A stretch of 64,000 nucleotides of DNA from Siphonodentalium dalli (GCA_032622095.1 CP136066.1:182380716-182444715); one strand, 5' to 3'. Counted from the first letter of the stretch, positions 1-11,105 are shown. Numbers and translations: made by a program. Notes: generated by a model not told the origin, from the sequence alone.

Positions 1-914
1 TTTCCCACAGCAGTCATGAATTATGCACATGGGAATCAACCCATGTGCGACTGCCATCATTGAAAAGAACTTGTTCCCGCGTTCGAATTTCTGAAAACAT
101 CCATGTTATAAATACTCCATATCAATACAAACACATGCTTCCAGTCAGTGTAGAGGGATGATAAATATTGATCTTCCGGTAAAGCGTCCGGTCGTAATTT
201 GACTTTCCGTTTGAAGAGTGATGATGTGGCTTTCCGAAAAATATATAAATATATCAAAGATATCATTTATCTCTCGAGTTGACTCAGATAAGATGGAACC
301 ACGCGTACACAGTTTGGTTAATGCGGTCGGTTTATGGATTGATTTTTTTTTTTAAACCAATAAAATGAACTTGTGCCGTCGGTCGGGTTACGGGAAACAC
401 GCATTCAATTTGTTTTGGCCTAAAGCCTACAATGATATTTCACATAGCTATGCATTGGTTATCAGTGTAAAGATATAGTTCTTCATAAATAAGACTCTTC
501 GAAGTATTTATTGGCATGAATTAAATGAAATAATTTTCATTATCAGCCAGAGACACCTATTGCATTTCATTATTATAGAATAGGTTTCATGGATGGAATT
601 AAGTTATATATTGTTAAAATAGAAATAAAACAAGCAATCCAAAGGAATTCAAATTGATATCCCACTTGGTTTAACATGGGACATGAATAATTTATATTAA
701 CAAATGTTAGTTTTGTGCAAGTTGCCCCAAGGTATTAAACTACTGACATGTCCTTTGAAAGTTTCCCACCCTTAATAATGGAATCAAGCCGATGTGCGAT
801 TCAATATAAGTTTCCTGCTTTTTACATGTAGTTCCCTCGGAACTGCCGGTGAAATTTGCCTTATGGGATTAATATTTTTCATCTGTGAACAGGGCTGTAA
901 GTAGCGTAAAATGA
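1..914. other. AT-rich stretch without recognisable gene
   Basis: I read both strands and found only short chance open frames, poly-T runs and no repeat shared with the rest of the window. No splice-bounded exon with recognisable protein sequence was seen. Confidence 0.6.
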
Positions 915-994
915 TGTTATGTCGTTTGACCCTTGATGGGGTTGACCCACCCCCGCTTCCATAATTTTGTCTTTTTTCGCCAGTGGTGGTGGGG

Positions 995-1485
995 GGGGGG
1001 GGGGGTGTCGGAAAAAATTTCAGGCTCGTATGCTAATTTTGTTCTTTGACTATTAAAAATTGTGCCCACCCATCCCCTGCATCTAAAAGATTTTCCCTTT
1101 TTCGGCATTTTTTCCCGACCATTTTTGGACACCTACCCCCTTTTAACACTAACACAGAGATTTGCATGGGAAATTCACTGTAAACAGCTGTATATGAATT
1201 TTTGTGCATACTACTTGTCATGGATGTTTATATTGACATGTAAATAGGAACAAGTCATTTTGGGGGTCATACGGCCAAAAAAAAATGGCTGCCAGTGGCC
1301 GTCTTGGATTTTCAAAATTTGCAACAAAATACAACGCGATAGCTGCCTGAAGTCAGTTTAGCAGTTAGAATTACATTATTTCTCTTATTCTAAGGTGTTA
1401 TAAGCCAAACTCATTGCAAAAACATTAAAAAAATCTTGCAGAAATTTTTTGAGTTACCGGAAAACAAAAATGTTGGTCCCATACG
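995..1485 (+). repeat. CCAAGATGGC-family dispersed repeat, copy 1
   Basis: About 490 bp that matches 21964-22425 in the same orientation, including blocks reading GACCATTTTTGGACACC, CCCCCTTTTAACACTAA and CACTGTAAACAGCTGTATA. The middle part, around 1215-1320, is the reverse complement of the unit of the tandem array at 25.9-27.0 kb (CCAAGATGGC, then a GGCCGAATGACC-like block). The copy starts after a G homopolymer at about 990-1004. It is non-coding; open frames across it differ between the copies. Confidence 0.8.
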
Positions 1486-1500
1486 CGTCTGGAAAAAATT

Positions 1501-2540
1501 CACCTCATCTGGTTATGCCACATATTCTCACCTAGGTAACTGACAAAATTGGATTTGTCTGCCAGATGGCTGACTGAGTGAATAACAATTTAGATATAAG
1601 TTCCCATCACTGAATATACATGATATATGTAATTTCATATTCAAAGGTTTTGTCTGCTCTCTTTTGATGAATGCAACATAGTGTACAGCTATCAAATCGT
1701 GCTAACCAGTTTTTGTGTTAATCATTTTATTGTTGCCTATTAAATATTAGCAAGGTTTAGATCCAATGACTTGAACTTCTCACTTCCATATTATAATAGC
1801 ATGTATGAGTGGCAGAGGTTTATTATGGTACCTTTGTGAAATTAGAGACCTAATATTTCAAAGATCTTATACTATTTACTTATGAACCTCAGTACAACAC
1901 AAAGTGAGCCTTATCAAATCTGTCCTCGCAGATTAAACCTCAAATTTCTAGGATTTCAACATTTGTTATCCATTGAAGTAATTTTGTATATGTTTCTTTT
2001 GAAGATGTCATACAGCTTTTTGAGTTTATTATTTCATGAATTCTGGAAAGTTCCTATTATTTTTCAACAATAATATATTGTTCCACTTCTGGTTGATTAA
2101 TTTTAAAGCCATGCATACATACTGTTCTAGTTGTTCTATTCCTGAAGTTTTAAGTTACAATGCAGAGTATTAATACCTTGCTAATGTTTCATTGTTCATT
2201 AATGTTGCTTAATCTTTAATTTAATAAATATGTTAGTTATACATTCATCTCTGTCTTTCAAAGCCCTTCATTCAGATCCACTTGTATCCTCCTTTCACAT
2301 GGAATTTAATCAATTATATCTTATCTACTCATATGAAAACAACATCGCCTCATGTTTAATTTAATTAATTGATATGCATTTACTATTTTCATGCCTGGCG
2401 TGATGTGCATAGATGACAGAGGCAATGGGCAGGTATTGTCTCAGTTTGGTTATCAATTAAGACCCACTGATTGCTGGTAAGCGATAAGTCAGATTATTGC
2501 CAGTGCCCCAGCATTGTTATCTCCCACTTGAATTTTTTTC
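1501..2540. other. Unassigned AT-rich sequence
   Basis: No coding homology, RNA gene or repeat partner seen. The longest open frame (1882-2073, plus) has no splice context and no recognisable protein family. Confidence 0.5.
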
Positions 2541-3305
2541 AGGGGAAGGGGGGTTGGGCGATTTAGGAATGTCTGTCTGTCCCGAATAGTTGTCCGAGGG
2601 TCATTTCAAACAATTATCAATGGAAATCAAAGATTTTTAGTACATGAGTTGACAGTTGGCTTGACATTTTCAAAAGAGTAATAGCCCTTTGTCTTTTTAG
2701 CATTAAAATGCCCATCCTCAACTTTTGTGACTGCATATTGCTGGTTTCTTTTTTCCCTCTTGATGGAATGGGTTCTGTCTAGAAACGTTGCCTGTGGATT
2801 ATTTCAAACAAATGACAACCAATTTCAAAGATTTTTGTTACACGAGTCCACAGGGAGAATATATTAAATGAGTTTGCAAACTAGGCCCGACTGGCGATTT
2901 TAACCAGAGTTACGGTTCTTTGATTGTCAATTTTGTGGCATTGAAATTGCCATCCTTAACTTTGCGACAACTTGATCCTGGTTTTCTATCGTATTTAGCT
3001 TCATTGTTATCGGGATCGGTATATATAAATGGGTTCCGTCCATCTGTCTGTCCATACATGTACAACTGTGCCAAAAAGTTGTCTGGGGGGTATTTCTAAC
3101 AATTATCAACGGATTTGAAAGATTTTTCGTATTTGATTTCAGAAGAGGAATATCTGAAATTAGTTCACAAACTAGGCCCGCCCAGATATTTTAACCAGAG
3201 TTACAGCCTTTTGATTGTAATATTTTGCTGTCTTGCACACACGAAAATTGTTTTGTCGTTGAAATGCCCATCCTCAACTTACGGCTGCTTATTGCTGTTT
3301 TTTTA
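2541..3305 (+). repeat. Diverged tandem repeat, about three units
   Basis: Three successive units of roughly 240-320 bp share the ordered motifs TCTGTCTGTC, a GTTGTC-like block, a CAAACAATTATCAA-like block, AAAGATTTTT, AACTAGGCCCG, TTTTAACCAGAGTTAC and ATGCCCATCCTCAACTT. The units are strongly diverged, so the array is old. It is non-coding. Confidence 0.75.
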
Positions 3306-3391
3306 ACAATTCAATTGTATGCGCATCACAGGAGATGTCCTATTTCAAGTGTTTATTGGCTTTGACAATATTTCAGAAAGCTAATCATTTA

Positions 3392-3498
3392 GATTTAAAG
3401 CCTCATCTTTAAATCTTTCGGATTTAAAGCATCATCTTTAAATCTTTCGGATTTAAAGTCTTTAAACCTTTCAGATTTGAAGCCTCGTCTTTAAATGG
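3392..3498 (+). repeat. 29-bp tandem repeat, four units
   Basis: Two full 29-bp units beginning GATTTAAAGC (3392 and 3421) are followed by two shortened units (3450 and 3474). Each unit carries both GATTTAAAG and CTTTAAATC, so it is partly self-complementary. It lies immediately before the 24-bp minisatellite. Confidence 0.85.
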
Positions 3499-3502
3499 TG
3501 GC

Positions 3503-3766
3503 GTGCCAATTCTAGCTGATGCTGGCATTCCAACACCAGCCGATGTTAGCATGCCAATACCAGCTAATGCTCGCATGTCAATATTGGCCGATGCTGGCAT
3601 GCCAATATGGGCCGATGCTGGCATGCCAATATGGGCCGATGCTGGCATGCCAATATGGGCCGATGCTGGCATGCCAATATGGGCCGATGCTGGCATGCCA
3701 ATATGGGCCGATGCTGGCATACCAATATGGGCCGATGCTGGCATGCCAACACGAGCCGATTCTTGC
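3503..3766 (+). repeat. 24-bp minisatellite, 11 units
   Basis: Eleven contiguous 24-bp units start at 3503 and step by 24. The central units (3599-3718) are identical; the first three and the last are diverged. Because 24 is a multiple of three, several frames on both strands stay open and would give eight-residue repeats, but no splice site, start context or flanking domain supports translation. A single diverged unit lies at 3947-3970 beyond the (AT)n tract. Confidence 0.93.
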
Positions 3767-3847
3767 TGATTTCGCTATAAAATTAATTTGTGCCATCTGA
3801 TTTGCACTATATTTTAGAATTAACTATAGGGCTATAATATTAATTGG

Positions 3848-3849
<2 letters not shown>

Positions 3850-3895
<46 letters not shown>
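3850..3895. repeat. (AT)n microsatellite
   Basis: Uninterrupted alternating AT of about 45 bp. It sits between the minisatellite and the start of the segmental duplication. Confidence 0.95.
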
Positions 3896-3897
<2 letters not shown>

Positions 3898-4029
3898 TTT
3901 GATATGTGCCGGCATGTTGCCGGTTGCCAGTAAAGGCCAGCACTGGCATGCCCGTACTGGCCGGTGCTGGTTGCCATTATCATAAATTCTTCTCCACTTT
4001 CTGTGCCTCATAAAAAGGAAATATCTAAC

Positions 4030-4400
4030 ATTTGTGAAAATGTAGGTATACAAACTTGTACGTGACATTAAGGACTTTATATCTGAACATCAAACTCGAT
4101 CGTATGTTCAACTTGTCACAAATGATCTAATATTTCTCTTCCAATATTAATAATTCATAGATTATTTATATACAACGATTAATTCATTATTCTTTGGTAA
4201 AAATCTCCAGTCGACAACAGTATTTGTGACAATGTAGGTATACAAACTTGTACGTGACATTAAGGACTTTATATCTGAACATCAAACTCGATCGTATGTT
4301 CAACTTGTCTCAAATGATCTAACTTCCAATATTAAAAATTCATAGATTATGTATATACAACGATTAATTCATTATTCTTTGGTAAAAATCTCCAGTCGAC
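4030..4400 (+). repeat. Internal 192-bp tandem duplication
   Basis: The segment starting at 4030 is repeated from 4222 (offset 192), including GATCGTATGTTCAACTTGTC and the TCCAGTCGACAA block. The same doubling is present in copy 2 (about 12321-12690), so it predates the segmental duplication. Confidence 0.9.
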
Positions 4401-5262
4401 AAGTTTGGAAGGATATTCACACTTCTCTGGGCAAGTTTGTATCCAGTTCTGACCATTTGCAACATTGCAAGGAAGTATTCTGTTCAGACAATCCAACGAA
4501 ACTACAATTCAAATGTTCTTGTCTTGCATTTTGGCTATTTGACCGACAAGTTACCGACTTAGAAATAGCACACACTCCAACGTCCATTGAGTCATCAACA
4601 TCTGTTGATCTATCACATAATCAGGCAGGAGCAGCAGTTATCACCACCCAGCTGTGCCAAGATAAGATATATTGGAGGAGCTTCGATACAGAAGATACGT
4701 ACACGACTCGATAAGCTCCTTCCAAGACAGTATTCAACAAAATATATTGCTCATAGCCAAATATTAAGCAACATACGCAAATTGCTAAAAATCTTTGCGT
4801 ATACAACATCTGTTAGAACAACCAGTAGACTGTAGTTTCATGGAAATCGAGTACAAGCAAAATGCTAATCAATGGACTGACAGTTATTAATAATGATGCA
4901 TTCCATTACTTTATTTAATTACATATCATTCTTCAACCGGTTTTATCTAAGGAAATGTTGCATCAACATCTTACTCATATTCATTCTATTTATCGCAAAC
5001 AAGTAATGTTTGATCAACACATTTTTCAAAAGTTTGTTGATTTATTTGATTGTGAAATGGATGATTGTGACAGTGTATAATGCTGGAGTTGTTTGAACAA
5101 ATTAATGAGTATTTTATTCTTGTCTCACTGACTGAAACTGTAAAAGTTTTTAAAGAATCCAATTCCCAGAAAAAACAAGCCTTGCGTCCCAGTCTTCAGT
5201 ACCAGTGTACAACCTCCAGCAAATATACCTTGTCTGGAGCCAAAACACAGATGATAATATAA
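4391..5262 (+). pseudogene. Decayed open frame downstream of PIF1-like helicase, copy 1
   Basis: Protein-like sequence runs through at least three frames. A first frame contains SSRQVWKDIHTSLGKF and HCKEVFCSDNPTKLQF. It passes into a second frame with RYIGGASIQKIRTRL, and a later piece contains LELFEQINEYFILVSLTETV. In this copy an extra A near 4788 ends the second frame earlier than in copy 2, where it runs to 13182. The composition looks coding, but I do not recognise the family. Since copy 2 follows the helicase relic, this is probably the C-terminal region of the same mobile-element protein, now non-functional. Confidence 0.5.
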
Positions 5263-6213
5263 TTTGGCCTTGTATAGTCTGCAAACAAGTATGTAAATGA
5301 ACACCAATTGAGGAAGACCTTAATAGTGTCAGCTTGCTCAAAGTAGTTATTTTTTTGAATATTAATCCAAATTTACAACATACACGAGTCACCAGTCTAA
5401 TATATTTATTAAATGCAATCAGTATCAATGGTGAAATCATTTGCGTTAGTTTATCGCCGATTGTTGAGTCCCGAATCGAGATGTAAATATTTACAATTTA
5501 GCGTAGTTCAGACGGTGTTTTCTATGTACTTGTATCATTAATTTCTTTGAGATTTTAGCGATGTCGATAATATGTCTTTAACGTTTGAACTGTGACATAT
5601 GTCGTCAATCGTGAACGTATTTCCCCCGCCGATTCAGCTAAATGTGTTGCTTTCAACTCAAAATCTTGATCGGATATTCTCACAATATGTATGCATTTTC
5701 GTGATCCATTGCATATCTTCTATTGGATGGCTCTATTTATTGTGGCCCTATAGCTAGCCTACGTACCACAAATACGACTCATAAACCTACTAAGTTCTAA
5801 CCCCCCCCCCCCACAACCATATTCAGTGACGCATTTGTATTTTCAAGATTGACTTATTTCCATTCACAAATTTTGGAGGATTGGCCTACAAAATGGTAAA
5901 AATAATTAAAAGCGACTTTATCGAAAATGAGATGGTGCCATTTGGGATATGCTGATTGCTTCAATGTGAGATATATGACAACTGCCATGTGAGAACATTA
6001 AACCATATGAAGATTCTCTTATTTAGGATAAATGGCATCTTTTGCGTATGGTAATATGTTAATTTACATTTCTGAAATACTACGTATGAAACTGAGGCGC
6101 AGTTTGAAAAATTCAGATTTGGCCAGATTAGTTTCACTTACTAGTTCCTATCAAAATTTAATGTTGAACCCTATGGAGAATATTTTGTTAAATTACTCAA
6201 ACATTAATGGTAC

Positions 6214-6357
6214 TTAATATAATTAAACGGCCATCACATGCTACTATATAAAGACAAGGCAATTGTGTTTGACCCACTGCATCTATCAGTTATCTGATTC
6301 ATCCAATATTCGATATGTTATGCTTCTAAATACACTACTTGTCAAAAGTATGAGGAC
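6214..6357. other. Copy-1-specific sequence before the LINE
   Basis: Sequence that diverges from copy 2 after position 6213 and forms the left part of the LINE target. With the LINE and one target-site copy removed, it reads directly into 8357 onward. Confidence 0.6.
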
Positions 6358-6370
6358 AATGGGTAGCAAT
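6358..6370. repeat. LINE target-site duplication, left
   Basis: AATGGGTAGCAAT is repeated exactly at 8344-8356, on the far side of the LINE tail. A 13-bp direct repeat is the expected signature of target-primed reverse transcription. Confidence 0.92.
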
Positions 6371-7963
6371 AGACAATTATAGACCAGTATCACGTTTATG
6401 TTGTCTCAGTAAGGTACTGGAGACAATAGTATTTAAAGTATATTCCCATTTGAACAATAATAACCTTATATATGGATAACAATCGGGGTTCCTACCTAAT
6501 CATAGCACGGAATCTCAACTCATTGAACTAGTACATGATATTACCCAGTCCTTCGATAAAGGTCTTACCACATGTGGTATCTTTTGTGATATATCAAAGG
6601 TATTTGATAAAGTTTGGCACAAAGGTCTTCCTTTTAAATTGGAACGCTATGGTATAGTTGGAAATTTACTTGAGTGGTTTAGAAGCTATATTCACCAACG
6701 TCAACAAAGGACAAGAATCGGATCTTCTAACTCTTCGTATAAATATGTTGCATCTGGAGTGCCTCAAGGATTTTTTCTTGGACCCATTATGTTTCTTGTA
6801 TACATAAATGATATCGCAGATGGTATATCATCAGCTACAAGATTATTTGCAGATAATACCTGTTTGACCTTTAGTGATAAAGACATCTAATATTGAAACT
6901 GTAATGAATGATGACTTAAGTAGGATTGATGATTGGGCAAAAAAAATGGTTAGTGACCTTTAATAGTATTAAGACTGAAACAATGCTCTATGCTCACTCC
7001 AAAAGTCCACTGAAGCCATCATTTATCTTTGGTAATGACACTCTTGATTTATCTAAGTCACATAGACATTTAGGTCTAGAATTTCATGACAATTACTCAT
7101 GGGACATCTACATCGACTCGGTTTGTAAAAAAGCGTATGGTAGGTTATCCCAGATGAGGAAATTTAAATTTACACTAAATAGACACACTCTCGAAATAAT
7201 GTACCTAACTTATATCCGACCATTGCTCGAATATGCAAGTCCAGTGTGGTTTGGGGCACCAAAATACATCTTAGATGAACTTGATGATGTACAATATGAT
7301 GCGGCTAGGATTGTTACAGGCTGCACCAGGTCAACATCGAAAGATAAACTTTTGTTTGAATTGGGTTGGGATTTACTTTCGGACAGAAGATATGTGAGAA
7401 GAATGTGCTTATTCCATAAGATCTTTAACGATACAAAACCAAAATTCTGATATGATACAATTCCCTCTCTAATTGAAGAAATAACAGATCATGATGTTAG
7501 GAACAAGGGGGACTTGGTCACATTGGGGGGATTTACATCAACATTTAAAGCTACCTTCTTTCCTCGATGCGTCACTGATTGGAATAAAATAAAGGATGAT
7601 AATCGCTCGAATCCATTACCAGCCTTTAGAGATAGTATAAAACCTAAAGTTTATAAGCCACCTGGATATTTTTATTATGGGAATAGGAAACGTAATATAT
7701 TACACTGCCGCATACGTTGTGGTTGTAGTGAATTGCGCAGTGATATGCATCATAACCATATCTCCCCAACTCCAACTTGTGACTGTGGACATGCCAAAGA
7801 AGATGCCTTTCATAACTTTTTTGTATGTCCACTATATCAGCAAGCTAGGATAAAACTAACCGAGGCCCTGTCAAAATATGAAAATGTTTCAGCTTTCACA
7901 TTGCTTTTTGGCAATCCTAACTTACTATATGAAGAAAATGCTAATATATACATGGGCTCATGA
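6371..7963 (+). pseudogene. LINE reverse transcriptase ORF, truncated and broken
   Basis: Would encode the RT that copies element RNA into the genome. The frame from 6372 shows DNYRPVS, a TAA stop at 6477, FCDISKVFDKVWH (first catalytic aspartate at 6588), then SGVPQGFFLGPIMFLVYIND. The catalytic box, normally FADD, reads FADN (codons 6846-6857), so a second catalytic residue is lost. The frame ends at 6888 and resumes shifted at about 6926 with the thumb and C-terminal region, including YIRPLLEYASPVW. An in-frame TGA lies at 7448. The tail carries a C-x-C-x8-H-x4-C knuckle (CDCGHAKEDAFHNFFVC) and ends at 7963. Confidence 0.92.
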
Positions 7964-8343
7964 TTTCATACGTACCTCAGGACGGTTCGACTAAGTATAA
8001 ATACACAAACAATCATAATTCGCTCCTATTACCAAGTCGTTGGCATGTTTCAGCAATCATAAGAAAAAGGGATATATGTAATGGTCTTCTTATTCTCTCA
8101 TATCTCCTGTTTACTACCCTGTCTCCTTCACTTACTGTCTCATCATCTTTCGTATACTCAATTTATCTGGCTGTTTCCATGTAAAGTTTAGTTACTACTT
8201 ATTTTGTATGCTTATGTTATTTCGTCCGTCATATGTTATGTTACTTTGTTTGGAGAGGAGGGAAGATTAAGTGCCTTGTCCTCCAATCCATTTGATATGT
8301 ACATGTAATACAGTATGAGCAATAAAATATATTAAACTAAACT
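6371..8343 (+). mobile_element. 5'-truncated non-LTR retrotransposon (LINE)
   Basis: A 1,973-bp insertion bounded by a perfect 13-bp target-site duplication. It begins inside the reverse transcriptase coding region, so the promoter, ORF1 and endonuclease are missing. It carries RT motifs, a C-terminal cysteine/histidine knuckle and a 3' untranslated region of about 380 bp ending in AATAAAATATATTAAACTAA just before the right target-site copy. The insertion is dead: several stops and at least one frameshift interrupt the ORF. RT layout and C-terminal knuckle suggest a Jockey/CR1-like group; the exact clade is an inference. A related 3' end occurs at about 42540-42672. Confidence 0.93.
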
Positions 8344-8356
8344 AATGGGTAGCAAT
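8344..8356. repeat. LINE target-site duplication, right
   Basis: Exact copy of 6358-6370, directly after the LINE 3' tail. Confidence 0.92.
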
Positions 8357-8579
8357 GACCCCAAAATATAGGTTGAACCATGTTGAGTACAATGAACAAG
8401 AGGTACGCTGTCACGTGGCATTTGCCCCCGACCTTAGCAATTCGGATTAAGTATGGACGAAACTGCGGATATCCGAGAAGGTCTATATGACAATTCCAAA
8501 AGAAGTTCGTACAGAAATGTTGACCAAAAACCCCAAAACAAGCGATCCGGAAACCCAAAAACAAGCAAAAATTCAAATT

Positions 8580-9088
8580 TTCTAAGTTGAAAAAAGGGCC
8601 ATAACTCTGGCAAAAATCATCAGATCATACCCAAATTCGCACCTGACGTGTATCTTCATATAATAGATCCACAAAAATACGGGATTTGCAATCGTACCAC
8701 CAAAGCTCACGCTATCATATGGAAACCCAAAAAACAAGAGAAAAATCGAATTTTCTAACTAAAAAAAAGGGCCATAACTCTGGTGAAAATAGGTGGACGA
8801 CACCCGCGCTATACATGTAGCTGTTCCCCCATGCTGCTCTATCACCATACCAAATATCAGCTGAATCTGCCCAGCGGTTGCTGAACAATAATGCAAAATG
8901 TTTGTACGGACGGACAAAATTGAATTTTCTAAGTCAAAAAAGGGCCATAACACTGGTGAAAATGGGTGGACGAAACCCGCGCTATGCATGTAGCTGTTCC
9001 CACATGCTGCTCTATCACCATACCAAATATCAGCTAAATATGCCCAGCGGTTGCTGAACAATAATGCCAAATGTTTGTACGGACGTAG
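8580..9088 (+). repeat. Tandem repeat with GGGCCATAACTCTGG motif, three units
   Basis: Three units of about 155-180 bp (about 8580, 8755 and 8933) each open with a poly-A run and GGGCCATAACTCTGG or a close variant. The second and third share TGTAGCTGTTCCC, CATGCTGCTCTATCACCATA and GCCCAGCGGTTGCTGAAC. The first unit is more diverged. I associate this motif with repeats in molluscan genomes (general knowledge, not checked here). Confidence 0.85.
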
Positions 9089-9319
9089 TTTTTTTTACAA
9101 CATGACTATATAGTAAATTGTATTATTTATAATTGCTATCAAGTAACTAGTGCTAAAGCCCACTTATAGTCCATAACGAGTTGTAATGTGACAAATATTA
9201 CAAATGATTATACTATTCTATGATGGTCTTCTACTTCTGTATTGTACCCATTCACCTTTATATGGTGTCAATTCACCTTGTGTACAAATCATTTGTAACT
9301 TTACAAAGTGTCCACCTGA
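9001..9319 (+). repeat. Segmental duplication copy 1, distal part
   Basis: Nearly identical to 14507-14827. In copy 1 it is separated from the proximal block by 6214-9000; in copy 2 it is joined directly with a one-base overlap. Homology ends at CCACCTGATC, after which both copies become unrelated. Confidence 0.9.
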
Positions 9320-9645
9320 TCGGGGAAATTCTGATCTATCACTGAGATAAATATCAAGAGGACTGGTAATCATTTAAATATAACGTCCACCATATGCGTG
9401 CCATCTGCGTATGTCGTGTGGTTTGGACATTCCTATATAAAAGATGTATATCGCACGAACAATTATTTTAAGTGGCCTCGCGACTCTGTAAAGATGGCTG
9501 CTTCTCTGTATTCTGACTTAACTATAACTCAGTGCGCTCAACACACCAGCAAAGATGGAGTTGTCAGTAGACACGATATTACATTGTCTGTATGATCTAT
9601 GTAAAACGCCAAATACACGATAATTACATAAGGGTGGATACACAT
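9320..9645 (+). repeat. Diverged dispersed repeat, partner of 35890-36165
   Basis: Shared landmarks in the same order: TATCAAGA with GGACTG, CGAACAATTATTTT, a GCCTC/GCCTG block, CAAATACACGATA and a terminal GTGGATACACA/GTGTATCCACC segment. The two are old and differ by many indels. Each is followed within about 100-155 bp by a splice-bounded candidate exon. Confidence 0.6.
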
Positions 9646-9746
9646 ATGCATCTAAGTAGTCTGTGTAATGCAGAGAGTCGATAATATAAACGCACGAGTG
9701 TCAAATACAACTTGAACATTTGTCTGATTCAAATCTTATATTCCAG

Positions 9747-9896
9747 ATATATCTTCTAAGCACAACTGAATACGGCGATGCAGCCACACAGATGGCTATA
9801 AAAGCCTTCACAAATCAAAAGCCTTACAAAGTTTTCCAACAATTGGAAATGGCCAAATGGCCGCTAAAAGTCATCGTCGAAGGCTTCATCTCATCT
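9747..9896 (+). CDS. Candidate exon of unknown protein (150 nt)
   Basis: An open block of exactly 50 codons lies between a TTCCAG acceptor and a GTAAGTACAG donor, phase 0 at both ends. The product begins IYLLSTTEYGDAATQ and contains KPYKVFQQLEMAKWPLK. I do not recognise the family. The next candidate exon, 118 bp downstream, is Crypton/DUF3504-like and also starts in phase 0, so the two may belong to one protein, giving this piece a place in the N-terminal region. No promoter or upstream exon was identified. It could be a pseudo-exon. Confidence 0.45.
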
Positions 9897-10013
9897 GTAA
9901 GTACAGGTTTCTACCATAATTCAAAAATCAACAATTTTTTCCATCGAAATACTATCTGCATTGCACAATTGCTAATATTTACAGGTTTCCTATTACTATG
10001 TAATTATGTATAG

Positions 10014-10195
10014 GATATTGCAGAGGTCCGAACAAACAGAAAAGAAACATACGGAAAGTCAGCTATGATCGGATTACGAGCATCAATAAATCGCCATCTG
10101 AGGAGTCCTCCATTTGAAAGGTACATTAGTATTGCTACGGATTCGGAATTCAACAGATCAAATCACATTTTTCATAATTCTTTCTGTAAACTAAA
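10014..10195 (+). CDS. Crypton/DUF3504-type recombinase N-terminal exon
   Basis: After a TATAG acceptor the frame reads DIAEVRTNRKETYGKSAM, then IGLRASINRHLRSPPFER and a segment with ATDSEFNRSNHIFHNS. The succession VR-x(5)-Y-KS, IR-x-x-INRHL and a D-x-EF-x-x-xN motif is typical of the N-terminal core-binding part of DUF3504 proteins, Crypton-derived relatives of tyrosine recombinases such as those in KIAA1958/ZMYM-like genes. A GTAAAC donor at 10196 is the likely end; otherwise the frame stops shortly after. The catalytic Arg-His-Arg-Tyr region is absent here. A separate catalytic-domain-like fragment occurs at 51416-51495. Confidence 0.65.
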
Positions 10196-10390
10196 TTTGT
10201 TACTGCTATATTTCCATTTAATAAATTGATAATGTTTGAAAAATCGAGGAAAAACAGGAACATTGATGATGATTTATCTTAGCATCAAACATCTTATTGT
10301 ATAAATGTTGTTTGTAATATGACTATAATTTCGATGTATTTCATAACTTGTTTGCAATAAATAAATTTAAACTTCAACATGGTTGTCCTT
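10196..10390. other. Unassigned AT-rich sequence
   Basis: Nothing recognisable on either strand. Confidence 0.5.
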
Positions 10391-10548
10391 CAGTAATTTC
10401 ATTAAATCCCTGGCGCCTAAAATCAGTAATTAAGCGAAATCCATGAATGTTCTAGTAATTTCATTAAAGCCCTACTCAGATCAGGGATTTCACGAATTTA
10501 CTAAACGATTCAGGGATTTCGCATAATTACTAATTTCACGGATTTACT
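10391..10548. repeat. Small degenerate foldback element
   Basis: The left arm (CAGTAATTTCATTAAATCCC, then AGTAATTAAGCGAAATCC) pairs with the reverse complement of the right arm (TTACTGTA preceded by GGATTTCGCATAATTACT). Arms are imperfect. It has the look of a decayed MITE with CAGTAA ends. No transposase. Confidence 0.5.
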
Positions 10549-11105
10549 GTAACATATACACAGTATTAAGTTTGTGGGTATCTAAAAGTTCTGCTAAATA
10601 TTTTGTAGCCATCTTTAGCTGCCGGACATTCATTTGGAATTAAACTTGAAAATGGTCAGCGTTTTTCGCAGTAAGCCTTCCATCATTACACTTCTTGCCC
10701 CCATGCTGAAATGGAGCAGGAATTACACGTTCCCACATTTTTCAGACACTCTCTGGATTTACAAAACTTATTCTTAATGTTGTAGACACTCGTTTTGACG
10801 TGTCTATCGGTTCAATTTGACGAAACCTGGTTCACATCCGTATGGACATGCATAACCCGTGAAGCGAAACGGCTTCCGATACATATATACATAATACATC
10901 ACGCATACTGATCACCCCATCTATGCAATTGACGAGATTAAGTGGTTGGTGTTGGTGGTTGTTACACGCATTAACCTTTCCAGTGGTTCTATATTTCTTT
11001 ATTTATTAATTAAACCTTGATGATATATACATGTATGCACCTGTTCTGTTTGTTCGGCCGACATTGCTTCATTGACGTAATACACATGCTGAAGGAGGAC
11101 TAGCG
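10549..11105. other. Unassigned sequence upstream of helicase relic
   Basis: No coding or repeat signal beyond short chance frames. A GTTGGTGTTGGTGGTTGTT low-complexity stretch lies at about 10945. Confidence 0.5.

Larger units (their letters stand above)
3981..6213 (+). repeat. Segmental duplication, copy 1 (2.23 kb block)
   Basis: This block matches 12272-14507 almost base for base, with a few scattered substitutions and 1-4 bp indels. In copy 2 the sequence upstream of the block continues a PIF1-like helicase relic; here the upstream sequence is minisatellite and (AT)n, so copy 1 lost or never had the helicase part. Beyond 6213 the copies differ: copy 1 holds 2.79 kb that includes a LINE, then homology resumes at about 9001. 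Degenerate inverted pieces of the same family occur at 15187-15350 and 43886-44250. Confidence 0.93.

Noticed and set aside
3424-3800. Overlapping open frames on both strands with octapeptide repeats
   Set aside because: They are a by-product of a 24-bp repeat whose period is a multiple of three; no start context, splice site or domain.
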